Shown here: positions 9,097 through 16,647 of the stretch, piece by piece | Layout: each line of letters begins with the position of its first letter | Numbering within the stretch: the stretch's first letter is position 1 | DNA from: Burkholderiaceae bacterium | GTDB lineage: Bacteria > Pseudomonadota > Gammaproteobacteria > Burkholderiales > Burkholderiaceae_C | Length of the DNA: 45,532 nucleotides | Reading direction: 5' to 3' | Assembly (NCBI GenBank): GCA_030654805.1 | Contig: JAURWR010000128.1 | Location: 1 to 45,532, forward strand | Program-made: the position numbers and the translations under genes | The notes under the pieces: generated by a model | The model's input: only the letters and a program-made list of their open reading frames with translations | The model's database searches: none | What the model was told of the DNA's origin: nothing

Positions 9097-9996
9097 TCAG
9101 CGCAGCGCTGCCAGCTTCTCGTCGGTGGGCGGCTCGGGAGATTCGCTGGCCGGGGCGGGGCCCTCGACCGATTCTGCCTGTGCGCGGGATGCCGCCGGGA
9201 TCACGTTGGGGACGTTGACCGCGATGAGCTTGCCGCCCGCCACCGCCTGCAAATGGTTTTGTTCGGAAAGCACCTTCAGCGCGTATCCGCCATCGTCGCT
9301 CAGGTTCGCGGCGCCCACATAGAAACGCAAGCCGGCCTCGACGCTGCCGGCGCGCGCAATGCATTCCTTGAGCACTTGAACGCCGACACGCAGGTTGGTG
9401 ACTGGATCGAATGCAGCCAGGTTGCCGCCGAACTGCTCGTACTTGTCGTCGTGCACCCGGGTCATCACCTGCATCAGGCCTTGCGCCCCCACCGTGCTCT
9501 GGGCAAAAGGGTTGAAGCTCGACTCGATCGCCATGATCGCGAGGATCAGCGTCGGGTCCAGCCCGACCCGCGCACCGACACGCCAGGCCTCGGTGACCAG
9601 GCGGCTGATCGGCTCGGGCGCCACCTTGTAGCGCCGGGCCAGCCATTGGGCAACGGCGGCCTGCTGGCGGGGGAGATCCCGGGGATCGCTGGCTGTGGCC
9701 CGTGCGATGGCTTCCGGTTCACGCAGATCGTTGGCCATCAGTTCGAGCGGATCGGTGCGGGCTTCCTGGCGAGCCTGCAGCCAGCCCAGCGCCTGCATTT
9801 CCACCGTGTGCCGCAATTCGGAACGGCCCGCCACGAACACGATGAGTGCCACTGCAATCAGGCCGACCAATGCGAGCGTGTTGTGGCTCACCTCCAGCAG
9901 GCCGTGCCCGACGTCCTGCAGGAAAACTCCCGCCGAACGCACCGTGGCGCGGCACAACTGCTGCGCATTCCTAGAAAACTGTCGGAGTACGGACAT
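9097..9996 (-). CDS. Membrane-anchored lytic transglycosylase (SLT family)
   Basis: A 299-residue protein with one N-terminal membrane anchor at about residues 39-57 (TLALVGLIAVALIVFVAG). The C-terminal SLT domain, from about 135, holds the catalytic Glu158 in IMAIESSFNPFAQS and the family motif GAQGLMQVM. It would cleave peptidoglycan glycan strands with 1,6-anhydro ring formation on the periplasmic side. The last 50 residues are Pro/Ala/Glu-rich and probably disordered. The start at 9996 is supported by a strong GGGAGGAG ribosome binding site; the frame is open further upstream but has no domain there. It is divergent from ubiD across a 261-bp gap. Which lytic transglycosylase subfamily it belongs to is not clear. 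Confidence 0.9.
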   Translation of the reverse strand: MSVLRQFSRNAQQLCRATVRSAGVFLQDVGHGLLEVSHNTLALVGLIAVALIVFVAGRSELRHTVEMQALGWLQARQEARTDPLELMANDLREPEAIARATASDPRDLPRQQAAVAQWLARRYKVAPEPISRLVTEAWRVGARVGLDPTLILAIMAIESSFNPFAQSTVGAQGLMQVMTRVHDDKYEQFGGNLAAFDPVTNLRVGVQVLKECIARAGSVEAGLRFYVGAANLSDDGGYALKVLSEQNHLQAVAGGKLIAVNVPNVIPAASRAQAESVEGPAPASESPEPPTDEKLAALR

Positions 9997-10153
9997 GACT
10001 CTCCTCCCTCTCGGCCCCGATTCAGGCTTGCGCCTGCGGGGCTGGTTCGAGCATTCGGCCGAACATAATCGGCTGCATGGTCTGTCTGGATGCGTCCTCA
10101 TGACGCGGACAAACCGTCTGCGAGAGCGCTCGAAATGAATCTGATGACGTTGC

Positions 10154-10180
10154 CTTGATTTAGGGTAAGTACCCATCAAG
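10154..10180. promoter_or_regulatory. 27-bp interrupted palindrome in the transglycosylase-ubiD divergent region
   Basis: CTTGAT at 10154-10159 pairs with ATCAAG at 10175-10180. Inside it, GGGTA at 10163-10167 pairs with TACCC at 10170-10174 around a two-base centre. No T-tract follows, so it looks more like an operator for a dimeric regulator than a terminator. The outer arms resemble FNR half-sites, but they are 15 bases apart instead of 4, so FNR binding is unlikely. It lies about 80 bp before ubiD and 160 bp before the transglycosylase gene. The regulator is unknown. Confidence 0.45.
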
Positions 10181-10257
10181 CACAACCGGACCGGATTCTA
10201 GGAAGCGGAAACATAACCGGTCAACCATTAAGGATCGGTTCATAACTACAAACGAAT

Positions 10258-11838
10258 ATGAAATACCGCGATCTCCGGGAGTTTTGTGCAGGTCTGGAGG
10301 CCGCCGGAGAGCTTCGGCGCGTCGCCACGCCAGTGTCGGCGCGGCTGGAGATGACCGCACTCAGCGACCGGGTGCTGCGCGCCGGCGGGCCGGCGCTGTG
10401 GTTCGAGCAACCTCTCTATTCCGGGGGGAGTTACAAAATTCCGGCCTTGACAAACCTGTTCGGGACGACGAAGCGGGTGGCGATGGGGATGGGCGCGGCC
10501 GACATCGGCGATCTGCGCGAGGTGGGCCGGGTGCTCGCCAGCCTGAAGGAGCCCGAACCGCCAAAAGGTCTGAAGGACACCGGTCGGCTGCTGCACCTGG
10601 TCAAGTCGCTGTGGGACATGAAGCCGGCCACGGTGCGCCAGGCGGCCTGTCAGCAGGTGGTGATCGAGGCTGCGGACATCGATCTGCTGGGCCTGCTGCC
10701 GGTGCAGACCTGCTGGCCGGGCGACGCCGGGCCGCTGATCACCTGGGGCCTGGTCGTCACGCGCGGGCCGCAGGGCGGGCCGAACCCGCGCCGTCGGCAG
10801 AACCTGGGCATCTACCGCCAGCAGGTGATCGCAAGTCGCCAGGTCATCATGCGCTGGCTGGCCCACCGGGGCGGGGCGCTCGATTTCCGCGATTTCGCGC
10901 GGGCCAACCCCGGCCAACCGTTCCCCATCGTGGTGGCGCTCGGCGCCGATCCGGCCACCATCCTCGGCGCGGTGACGCCGGTGCCCGACACGCTGAGCGA
11001 ATACCAGTTCGCCGGCCTGCTGCGCGGCAGTCGCACCGAGGTCACCGACTCGGGTGTCGGCGATGCCGGGGTGATGCTGCAGGTGCCGGCCAACGCCGAG
11101 ATCGTGCTCGAAGGGCACATTCCGGTCGCCGCTCCCGGCTACACCGGCCACAGCGAACACGGCGTGCCGCTGAAGGAAGTCGGTGGCTACCTGCATGCGC
11201 TGGAAGGCCCGTTCGGAGACCACACCGGCTATTACAACGAGCAGGACTGGTTCCCGGTGTTCGAGATCAGCCGCCTGACGCATCGGCGCGATCCGGTCTA
11301 CCACTCCACCTACACCGGCAAACCGCCCGACGAGCCGGCGATCCTGGGCGTGGCGCTGAACGAGGTGTTCGTGCCCATCCTGCAAAAGCAGTTTCCGGAG
11401 ATCGTCGATTTCTACCTGCCGCCCGAGGGTTGCAGCTATCGCATGGCGATCATCAGCATCAAGAAGTCCTACCCCGGGCATGCCAAGCGGCTGATGTTCG
11501 GGGTGTGGAGTTTCCTGCGTCAGTTCATGTACACCAAGTTCATCGTGGAGACTGACGACGACGTGGACATCCGCCACTGGCCCGACGTGATCTGGGCCAT
11601 CACCACCCGCATGGACCCGGTTCGCGACGTCACGCTGGTCGAGAACACGCCCATCGACTACCTCGACTTCGCCTCGCCGGTCAGCGGGCTGGGCGGCAAG
11701 ATGGGGCTCGATGCCACCAACAAGTGGCCCGGCGAGACGCCGCGCGAGTGGGGCCGCACGATCTCGATGGATGCGGCGGTGGAAGACAAGGTGGCCGCCG
11801 TGTTCGATCAGATCATGCAGGCCTCGCGGGCCCGGTGA
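10258..11838 (+). CDS. ubiD: UbiD family prenyl-FMN-dependent decarboxylase (3-polyprenyl-4-hydroxybenzoate carboxy-lyase)
   Basis: A 526-residue decarboxylase of the UbiD type, close to the usual size of the ubiquinone enzyme. It begins with [22 protein letters not shown], typical of ubiquinone UbiD. Internal family blocks include [15 protein letters not shown] and [14 protein letters not shown]. The C-terminal blocks [19 protein letters not shown] and [11 protein letters not shown] are close to universal in UbiD. It would remove the carboxyl group from the polyprenyl-hydroxybenzoate intermediate of ubiquinone biosynthesis using prenylated FMN made by UbiX, which is not in this window. No strong Shine-Dalgarno sequence precedes the ATG at 10258, and the leader is AT-rich. 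A structured region with a terminator lies downstream. Confidence 0.95.
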   Translation: MKYRDLREFCAGLEAAGELRRVATPVSARLEMTALSDRVLRAGGPALWFEQPLYSGGSYKIPALTNLFGTTKRVAMGMGAADIGDLREVGRVLASLKEPEPPKGLKDTGRLLHLVKSLWDMKPATVRQAACQQVVIEAADIDLLGLLPVQTCWPGDAGPLITWGLVVTRGPQGGPNPRRRQNLGIYRQQVIASRQVIMRWLAHRGGALDFRDFARANPGQPFPIVVALGADPATILGAVTPVPDTLSEYQFAGLLRGSRTEVTDSGVGDAGVMLQVPANAEIVLEGHIPVAAPGYTGHSEHGVPLKEVGGYLHALEGPFGDHTGYYNEQDWFPVFEISRLTHRRDPVYHSTYTGKPPDEPAILGVALNEVFVPILQKQFPEIVDFYLPPEGCSYRMAIISIKKSYPGHAKRLMFGVWSFLRQFMYTKFIVETDDDVDIRHWPDVIWAITTRMDPVRDVTLVENTPIDYLDFASPVSGLGGKMGLDATNKWPGETPREWGRTISMDAAVEDKVAAVFDQIMQASRAR

Positions 11839-11901
11839 TGCCCTGACATGGGATTCTGAAACAGTGCTTGTGCTTCACAGGCGCGAGGCGTAAGGTGAGT
11901 C

Positions 11902-12036
11902 TGCCTGCATGCAGGCAATCCCAGCGGCGCAGTCCCTGCGCCCCAGGGGCCCCGGACTTTCACCCTCCGGAGCTCCGAACCGGTGGCTCCAGCCACCTGC
12001 CCCTCCCACCGTGATGGTCGGGAGGGGTTCTTGTTT
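11902..12036 (+). ncRNA. Candidate structured small RNA or structured ubiD 3' region
   Basis: Five consecutive inverted repeats cover about 135 bases downstream of ubiD: a 14-base perfect palindrome GCCTGCATGCAGGC (11903-11916), GGCGCAG-TCC-CTGCGCC (11926-11942), CCGGA/TCCGG (11952-11970), GGTGGC-TCCA-GCCACC (11982-11997), and a terminator stem (12000-12027) with a T-rich tail. A weak sigma-70-like pair lies just upstream: TTGTGC at 11868-11873, a 17-base spacer, and TAAGGT at 11891-11896. No known RNA family was recognised. It could be an independent small RNA or simply a folded 3' UTR that protects the ubiD message. The fold was read by eye and the promoter is speculative. Confidence 0.45.
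12000..12036 (+). terminator. Rho-independent terminator downstream of ubiD
   Basis: CCCCTCCC (12000-12007) pairs with GGGAGGGG (12020-12027), extended inward by ACC/GGT around a GTGAT loop. TTCTTGTTT follows directly. This is a strong intrinsic terminator for plus-strand transcription from ubiD or from the candidate small RNA. Confidence 0.75.
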
Positions 12037-12042
12037 CTGGGG

Positions 12043-12249
12043 CAGGGTGGTCAGCAAGTCGACCTCATGGTCAGTGCGTACCTGGGAGCCAGGCTCGACG
12101 CTTGTCTGCACGAAAGGCGCCACCTGTTCGGCCGAGTCGTTGTCGATGCGGCGCCGCCGGATTCGCCCAAAGCCCTGGGGCTGCAACAGTTCCACCGCGA
12201 TGACCACCAACACAGGGTGCGTGCGGCCCTTGCGTTGATCCTCTGACAT
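12043..12249 (-). pseudogene. IS1595 family (ISXO2-like) transposase remnant
   Basis: On the minus strand, from an ATG-like triplet at 12249, the frame reads a fragment resembling the DDE domain of ISXO2-like transposases: a block like PVLVVIAVE, then GFGRIRRRRI, then PFVQTSVEPGSQVRTD. In intact family members this is the beta-strand region ending in the catalytic-Asp motif (TDGW.GY). Here the sequence departs from the family right after TD (12070-12072). The N-terminal zinc-ribbon part and the catalytic C-terminal part are absent. No terminal inverted repeats or target duplication were found. This is an old degraded insertion lying between ubiD and the DUF2894 gene. Confidence 0.65.
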
Positions 12250-12265
12250 GGTCGCGTCGCGGCCG

Positions 12266-12964
12266 TCAGGCCTTGCGGGACGCCCGGGCGCCGGGCCGTC
12301 GCCGGCCTTCGGTGGGTGTCGCCGGGTGGGGCGTGAGGTCGCCGCCGCTGGCATGCTCCAGCCACAGCAGCGTGTCGATGTGCGACATGAAGGCGTCGAG
12401 GTACTCCGGCGACAGGTCGTGCATCGCCTGCAGCGTGCGGTTCACGAGGTGCGAGGAGTTCAGCGGACCGGCCATGGCGGGCACCTGATCCAATGCCTGG
12501 CGCAGACGCTGTTCGGCACGCAGCCGCGACCATGTGCCCTTGAACGCCGTCACGGACTTCAGCGACATCGGCGGTGCCGCGTGGGGCAGCGATGCCGTGC
12601 TCGGCGAGTCGGCCCGCCGCGTCGCGCCGGGTTGGGATGGCGCAGGCGAAACCGGCAGGCGGCCGAGCCGGTCGATCAGTTCGGACAACCCGGCCAGCGC
12701 GGCCTGCCGTGCGGCAGGCTCGTTCGGTGCCGTCCCGGCCCGGGTTGCGGAGTGCTGGATCGCGGCGGCGTGCTCGGCCAGCAGCGCCTCGACGCGCTGC
12801 ATCATCAGCCGGCGCACCTCGCCCTGCTGCACCGCGGCGCGACGCGCCAGGGCCTCGATGACGCCGAACCGCACCGGATCGACCTCTGCCGCGCCCCGTG
12901 CGCGCCAGGCCTCGACCGCGGCCACCGGATCGAGATCCGACGCGGCGATTGCGCTGCCGCTCAT
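12266..12964 (-). CDS. DUF2894-type protein of the DUF802/OmpA cluster
   Basis: A 232-residue soluble protein of unknown function. The N-terminal half is helical (residues about 8-70: VEAWRARGAAEVDPVRFGV and RRAAVQQGEVRRLMMQRVEALLAEH). A Pro/Ala/Ser-rich linker follows. The conserved C-terminal half has SLKSVTAFKGTWSRLRAEQ, QALDQVPAMAGPLNSSHLVN and LSPEYLDAFMSHIDTLLWLE, blocks I associate with DUF2894 proteins. The last 25 residues are basic. It has no signal peptide or membrane segment, so it should be cytoplasmic. The ATG at 12964 overlaps the OmpA-like stop (ATGA), making it the last gene of a four-gene coupled operon. The DUF number is from memory of the family pattern, not from a search. 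Confidence 0.75.
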   Translation of the reverse strand: MSGSAIAASDLDPVAAVEAWRARGAAEVDPVRFGVIEALARRAAVQQGEVRRLMMQRVEALLAEHAAAIQHSATRAGTAPNEPAARQAALAGLSELIDRLGRLPVSPAPSQPGATRRADSPSTASLPHAAPPMSLKSVTAFKGTWSRLRAEQRLRQALDQVPAMAGPLNSSHLVNRTLQAMHDLSPEYLDAFMSHIDTLLWLEHASGGDLTPHPATPTEGRRRPGARASRKA

Positions 12965-13599
12965 GTCGGCTTCGGCCGTGGCGTCGGCGCCATCTCCACA
13001 CGCCGGTTGAGCGCGCGGCCGGCGGCATCGGCATTGGAGGCCACGGGTTGCTCGGCGCCGAAGGCGGCGGCGAACACCGCCGACGACGGCACGCCGTCCT
13101 CGATCAGTGCGCGCGTCACGGTGAGCGCGCGCTGGGCCGACAGCTCCCAGTTGTCGATGAACTTCGCGCGGACGCTGTCTCGCACCTGGCGGTCGTCGGT
13201 GAAGCCGCTGACCATCAGCATCTCGTCGCGCGCCGCCAGGTAGGTGGCCAGCGGCCCGGCCAGGCTTTTCAGCAGCTGGCGGCCTTCGGGTTGCAGCTCG
13301 TCGGAATTGAACGCGAACAGCACGCTGCCGCTGATGCCGATGCGTCCGTTGGCCAGCGTCACGCGGCCGGCCGCCAGCGGGATCGCCAGCGCACGTTCCA
13401 GGTCGGCGAGGCGTTGCGACTCGGCCTGGCGTTGCTGCACTTCGGACTTGAGCCGCTCTGACAGGTCGAACTGTATCGCCAGCGCGCACACCAGGATCAG
13501 CACGAAGGCGCCCAGCAACCCGGCCATCAGGTCGCCGAAGACGGCCCACACGGGCGTGGCGGGCTCCACGCCGTCATCGAGTTCGTCGTACGCGGTCAT
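12961..13599 (-). CDS. MotB/OmpA-like peptidoglycan-anchoring membrane protein
   Basis: A 212-residue protein. A short cytoplasmic N-terminus leads into a single membrane helix at about 20-43, with an acidic residue (Asp23 in VWAVFGDLMAG) at the position of the ion-carrying Asp of MotB stator proteins. A short coiled coil (about 50-72) follows. An OmpA domain (about 88-203) has LFAFNSDELQPEG, SGFTDD and NRRVEM motifs for peptidoglycan binding. It is best read as the periplasm-anchored partner of the MotA/ExbB-like DUF802 protein encoded just upstream (ATGA overlap at 13596-13599). Together they look like a stator unit. Flagellar MotB is unlikely, because no motA or flagellar gene is nearby and the partner is of DUF802 type. 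Confidence 0.85.
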   Translation of the reverse strand: MTAYDELDDGVEPATPVWAVFGDLMAGLLGAFVLILVCALAIQFDLSERLKSEVQQRQAESQRLADLERALAIPLAAGRVTLANGRIGISGSVLFAFNSDELQPEGRQLLKSLAGPLATYLAARDEMLMVSGFTDDRQVRDSVRAKFIDNWELSAQRALTVTRALIEDGVPSSAVFAAAFGAEQPVASNADAAGRALNRRVEMAPTPRPKPT

Positions 13600-15692
13600 G
13601 CGGCGGTCACCGCGGCTGCCCGGGCCAGTTGCTGCAGGTCGTCGACGATCTGTTTCTGCGACCCCAGGGTCAGGTCGATGATCTCGCGCGCCTGCGCCAC
13701 GTAGTAGGCCAGTTGCTCGTCGCTGCGCGCCATCGAATGGCCGAGTGCGGCCTCGATGCGCTGCAATTGCGTCATCAATTGCTCGCTGGCGCGGCTGAAC
13801 AGCTGCACCGCCAGGCCGAAGCCCTCGCCGAGGCTCGCCACCTCGGCCGCGCTGCCCGTGACCTGGGCGGCGACGGCCTGCAGCGTGCGCGACTCGGCTT
13901 CCACGGAATAGGCAAAGCGCGCACCCACGCGGTCCAGCACGTCGGTGGTGGCCTGCACCAGGGCGTCGATGGCGGCGCGCTGTTCGGTGCTGGCGTGGTT
14001 CACCGAGTCGAGCAGGTTGCCCAGCGTGCTCATCAGGCGGTTGCGCTCGTCTAGCACGGCGTTGTCGCGCACCAGACTGTCGCTGAGCGCATGGCGCAGC
14101 TCGCCGATGACCTCGGCCGCGGCGCGCGGCGCGTCCGACGCCGTCTGCACCAGCCGCGCGATCTCACCGATGGTGGCGCGTGCGTGCGCCTCGGTCTGCG
14201 CGGTGATGGCCTGCGCGGTGTGCTCCAGCGTGCTGCAGATCTGCTGCTGGCGCTCGGCCATCGCACGGCTGTCCTGTTCGCCCTGGCGGTGCAACGCGGT
14301 GGTCATCGTCGCCAGGCCATCGTGGAAAGCGGCCATCCTTTCGCTCTCGCGCGTGGCCGAGGCGGCGTCGAATGCGGCGTGCGTCTCGGCCACGCTGCGC
14401 AGCAGGGCGGCAGCGTGCTGTTCGAAGCCTGCCACCGTGGTCTGCATCGCCTGGTGACTGTGCTGCGTGAGTGCCTCGTTGCCTTGCCGCTGCTGGGCCA
14501 GCGCCTGCCCCCAGGCGTCGGCCCACAGGCCGGCGCTGTGGTCCATCCGCGCGGCCACACCGTCCAGCAGCGTGGCTGAACGCTGCTCGAAGGTCTGCGC
14601 AAAGCCCTCCAGGCTGCTGTGGAGGCCCTGCGTCACCGACTCGTTGTGGCGCTGCTGATCGCCCAGAGCCGCCTGCCAGCGCTCGGCGAGCGTGCTGGTG
14701 CTGGTGTCCAGGCGCGCGGTCACGCCGTCCAGCTGCTGAAGCACGGCGGCGGTGAGGGCATCGCGCAGCGTGGCGGTCTCGCGCGTCAGGCCAGCCATCG
14801 TCGCCTGCACCGCGGGCTCGATGGTGGCGCCGGCCAGACGGGCGCTTTCGGTGAGGCTGGTTCTCAGCGAACGGTCCACCGATTCCGCCAGACCCGTGTA
14901 GGCGCGCTGCGCCTCACCGTGGAACTGCGATTGGCTGGCCAGCAGGCGGTCTTGCAGCGCCTGGCCCTGAATCGCCATCTGCGAGACCAGGCCTTGCAGC
15001 TGGGTCACGAGCGCAGGCATGCTGTTGCTCATGACCTCGGTTTGCGCCGTCAGCAGGCGCAGCGATTCCTCGCGCTGATGCGCCTGCGAGAAACCACGCA
15101 GCGTGGTGGCGATGCGCGCGTCGAGCTGCTGGGCCACGCGCTGGCGATCGCGCCGCGCCAGGGCCGACATCAGCCCCAGCATCGCCGATGCCGCCACGCC
15201 GGCCACCGAGCAGCCGAAGGCCAGGCCCAGGCCCTTGACCGGCGCGGCCAGCGAGGCGCGGATGGCTTCGACATTGGTGGCGTTCTCCAGCGCGAGTCCC
15301 GTGCCCTTGAGGGTGGCCACCATGCCCAGAAAGGTACCCAGCATGCCCAGCAGCACCAGCAGGCCGGCCAGGTACGGTGTGAGCGCCGGTCCGGGCAGCG
15401 CCACGCGCTCGCCTTCCACGCGCAGCCGCACGGCGTTCTGCAGGCTGGGATGCAACCGGGCAAGCCAGGGACCCAATGCAGGCGGTGCGTCGTTGGTTGC
15501 GCTCAGCGTTCGCGCCAGGCCCGTGGTGGCTTGCCGGAAGCGGCGCAGTTCCAGCGCGCCCATCAGGAAGAAGGCGCCGATGAGCAGCACCAGCGCCAGC
15601 GCCAGCGGGTTGCCGGGGAGGTAGCCTGCAGCCACCCAGGTGAGGCCGAGCAGGCCTGCCGCGAAAGCGGCGTGATGGAGATATCGGGTCAT
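13596..15692 (-). CDS. DUF802 membrane protein: MotA/ExbB-like channel with long repetitive tail
   Basis: A 698-residue protein. Two membrane helices lie near the N-terminus (about 7-25 and 29-47). After a loop, two more follow: 107-128, with the ExbB/TolQ/MotA-like signature LLGMLGTFLGM, and 153-178 (KGLGLAFGCSVAGVAASAML). Residues from about 185 to the end are almost purely helical, rich in Ala, Gln, Thr and Glu, and should form a long cytoplasmic coiled-coil tail. Inside it a 55-residue unit repeats, starting near 321 (LDGVTARLD), 376 (LDGVAARMD) and 431 (LRSVAETHA). It is coupled to DUF3348 upstream and the MotB-like gene downstream by 4-bp overlaps. The architecture parallels ZorA, encoded 5.6 kb away, but the sequences are not obviously close relatives. 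Function unknown. Confidence 0.8.
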   Translation of the reverse strand: MTRYLHHAAFAAGLLGLTWVAAGYLPGNPLALALVLLIGAFFLMGALELRRFRQATTGLARTLSATNDAPPALGPWLARLHPSLQNAVRLRVEGERVALPGPALTPYLAGLLVLLGMLGTFLGMVATLKGTGLALENATNVEAIRASLAAPVKGLGLAFGCSVAGVAASAMLGLMSALARRDRQRVAQQLDARIATTLRGFSQAHQREESLRLLTAQTEVMSNSMPALVTQLQGLVSQMAIQGQALQDRLLASQSQFHGEAQRAYTGLAESVDRSLRTSLTESARLAGATIEPAVQATMAGLTRETATLRDALTAAVLQQLDGVTARLDTSTSTLAERWQAALGDQQRHNESVTQGLHSSLEGFAQTFEQRSATLLDGVAARMDHSAGLWADAWGQALAQQRQGNEALTQHSHQAMQTTVAGFEQHAAALLRSVAETHAAFDAASATRESERMAAFHDGLATMTTALHRQGEQDSRAMAERQQQICSTLEHTAQAITAQTEAHARATIGEIARLVQTASDAPRAAAEVIGELRHALSDSLVRDNAVLDERNRLMSTLGNLLDSVNHASTEQRAAIDALVQATTDVLDRVGARFAYSVEAESRTLQAVAAQVTGSAAEVASLGEGFGLAVQLFSRASEQLMTQLQRIEAALGHSMARSDEQLAYYVAQAREIIDLTLGSQKQIVDDLQQLARAAAVTAA
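14360..14732 (-). repeat. Internal 165-bp (55-residue) tandem repeats in the DUF802 tail
   Basis: Within the DUF802 gene, protein residues starting at about 321, 376 and 431 repeat the pattern LDGV.ARLD, W..AL..Q...NE..TQ, then EGFAQ.FEQ.SATL. The exact 55-residue step equals five 11-residue (hendecad) turns, which suits a continuous helical coiled coil. The third copy is partial. DUF802 is known as a repeated domain, so this supports the family call. Repeats are degenerate at DNA level. Confidence 0.65.
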
Positions 15693-16348
15693 GTCGGTGG
15701 GTGTTTTCGAAGCGTGTCCAGCAGGCCCTGGGCCGGCAGCAGCCGGTGCGCCAGCTCGGCCCGCAGCACGCGGTTCATGTCCTGGAGAAAAGTCTTCGGC
15801 CAGTGCGCGTCGTCGCCTGCCGTGCGCTGCAATTGGTCGAAGTGCGTCTGCAGACGCAACGGCACCAGCCCCAGAAGGTTGCGCTCGTGCGTGGTGAGGG
15901 CCTTGTCCATCACGGCATCGATGGCGGCCAGCCGTGCACCCTGGGGTGAACGCCGCGACAGCGCATCGCGCAGCCGCTGGCGCAGCGCACCGACGGCCTC
16001 CTGCATCGCCTGCTGCTGAGAGATGCAGTGGCGGCGGTGAGGGCCGAAGTCGGTCGGGTTCGATGCCGGTTCGCGCGGCCCGGCTGCGATGGACGCCTCC
16101 AGGGTCGTGCGCACGCATCGGAAGTCAGCGTCCTCGGCGTCTGCGCCACGTGCGCGGCCCGGTGCCGATGCGGCCGGGCTGGCGCTCAGCGCCGCGGAGA
16201 GCGATGCGGCGTCGGTCCATTTGAGCCAGTGGCACAGGCGTTCGGCGAAGGCCGGGCGTGTATCGACCAGCGGTGTGCCCGCAAAGCGGGCCAGGAGACG
16301 GGTGAGCTCCGAACCGGCAACGCCCAGGCTGGGTGACCTGTGCAGCAT
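15689..16348 (-). CDS. DUF3348-type protein, first gene of the DUF802/OmpA operon
   Basis: A 219-residue soluble protein of unknown function. The N-terminus (SELTRLLARFAGTPLVDTRPAFAERL, then WLKWTDAASLSAAL) and the C-terminal helical half (QQAMQEAVGALRQRLRDAL, ERNLLGLVPLRLQTHFDQL and FLQDMNRVLRAELAHRLLPAQGLLDTL) match the pattern of DUF3348 proteins. These are found beside DUF802, OmpA and DUF2894 genes in Burkholderiales. A variable Ala-rich linker joins the halves. There is no signal peptide or membrane segment. The start at 16348 lies directly before the conserved N-terminal block. The TGA overlaps the DUF802 ATG. Like DUF2894 it is probably a cytoplasmic partner of the membrane complex; that is inference from gene coupling. 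Confidence 0.72.
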   Translation of the reverse strand: MLHRSPSLGVAGSELTRLLARFAGTPLVDTRPAFAERLCHWLKWTDAASLSAALSASPAASAPGRARGADAEDADFRCVRTTLEASIAAGPREPASNPTDFGPHRRHCISQQQAMQEAVGALRQRLRDALSRRSPQGARLAAIDAVMDKALTTHERNLLGLVPLRLQTHFDQLQRTAGDDAHWPKTFLQDMNRVLRAELAHRLLPAQGLLDTLRKHPPT

Positions 16349-16647
16349 GAAGGCCAGTCGAAGGGTCGTGGTGAAGGGCGCGCAGTTTACTACCCGTGGT
16401 ACCGCCGTCCCCGAGTGGGCAGCCGGGACCCGCCATGCGGGCAGCGGCTCCGTCGTGAAGCACAGGCCCCGGGGTCGACAATGGAGTGACGGCACTTCAA
16501 CATCCTGCGGCACGAGATTTCCGCGCAAATTCCCTGTAGATTTCTCCGCCAGCAAGTGCCGCACGGACAGGGGTATGGGTTCGCTGTCGGCTGTGTCAGC
16601 GACGAGGCGCTTGAAGGCCCACCGAACTACGCCAGGAAAGAAGAGCA
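16349..16647. other. Divergent promoter region between DUF3348 and a hypothetical gene
   Basis: A 299-bp non-coding stretch, somewhat richer in A+T than its surroundings near 16380 and 16510-16560. An 8-bp perfect inverted repeat, TGCGGCAC at 16506-16513 and GTGCCGCA at 16556-16563, encloses a 42-base A+T-richer segment; it could be a paired operator or a hairpin. No confident promoter hexamers were found. The stretch should hold the promoter of the four-gene DUF3348 operon. Confidence 0.4.

Noticed and set aside
10154-10180. FNR box reading of CTTGAT...ATCAAG
   Set aside because: The half-sites are separated by 15 bases instead of 4, so it does not fit FNR-type binding.
11939-11975. Minus-strand GTGAAAGTCCGG, resembling RNase P RNA or group II intron pieces
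   Set aside because: The rest of either RNA is missing; the surrounding bases fold into simple hairpins and a terminator on the plus strand.
12961-13599. Flagellar MotB
   Set aside because: The partner is a DUF802 protein, not MotA, and no flagellar or chemotaxis gene is in the window.
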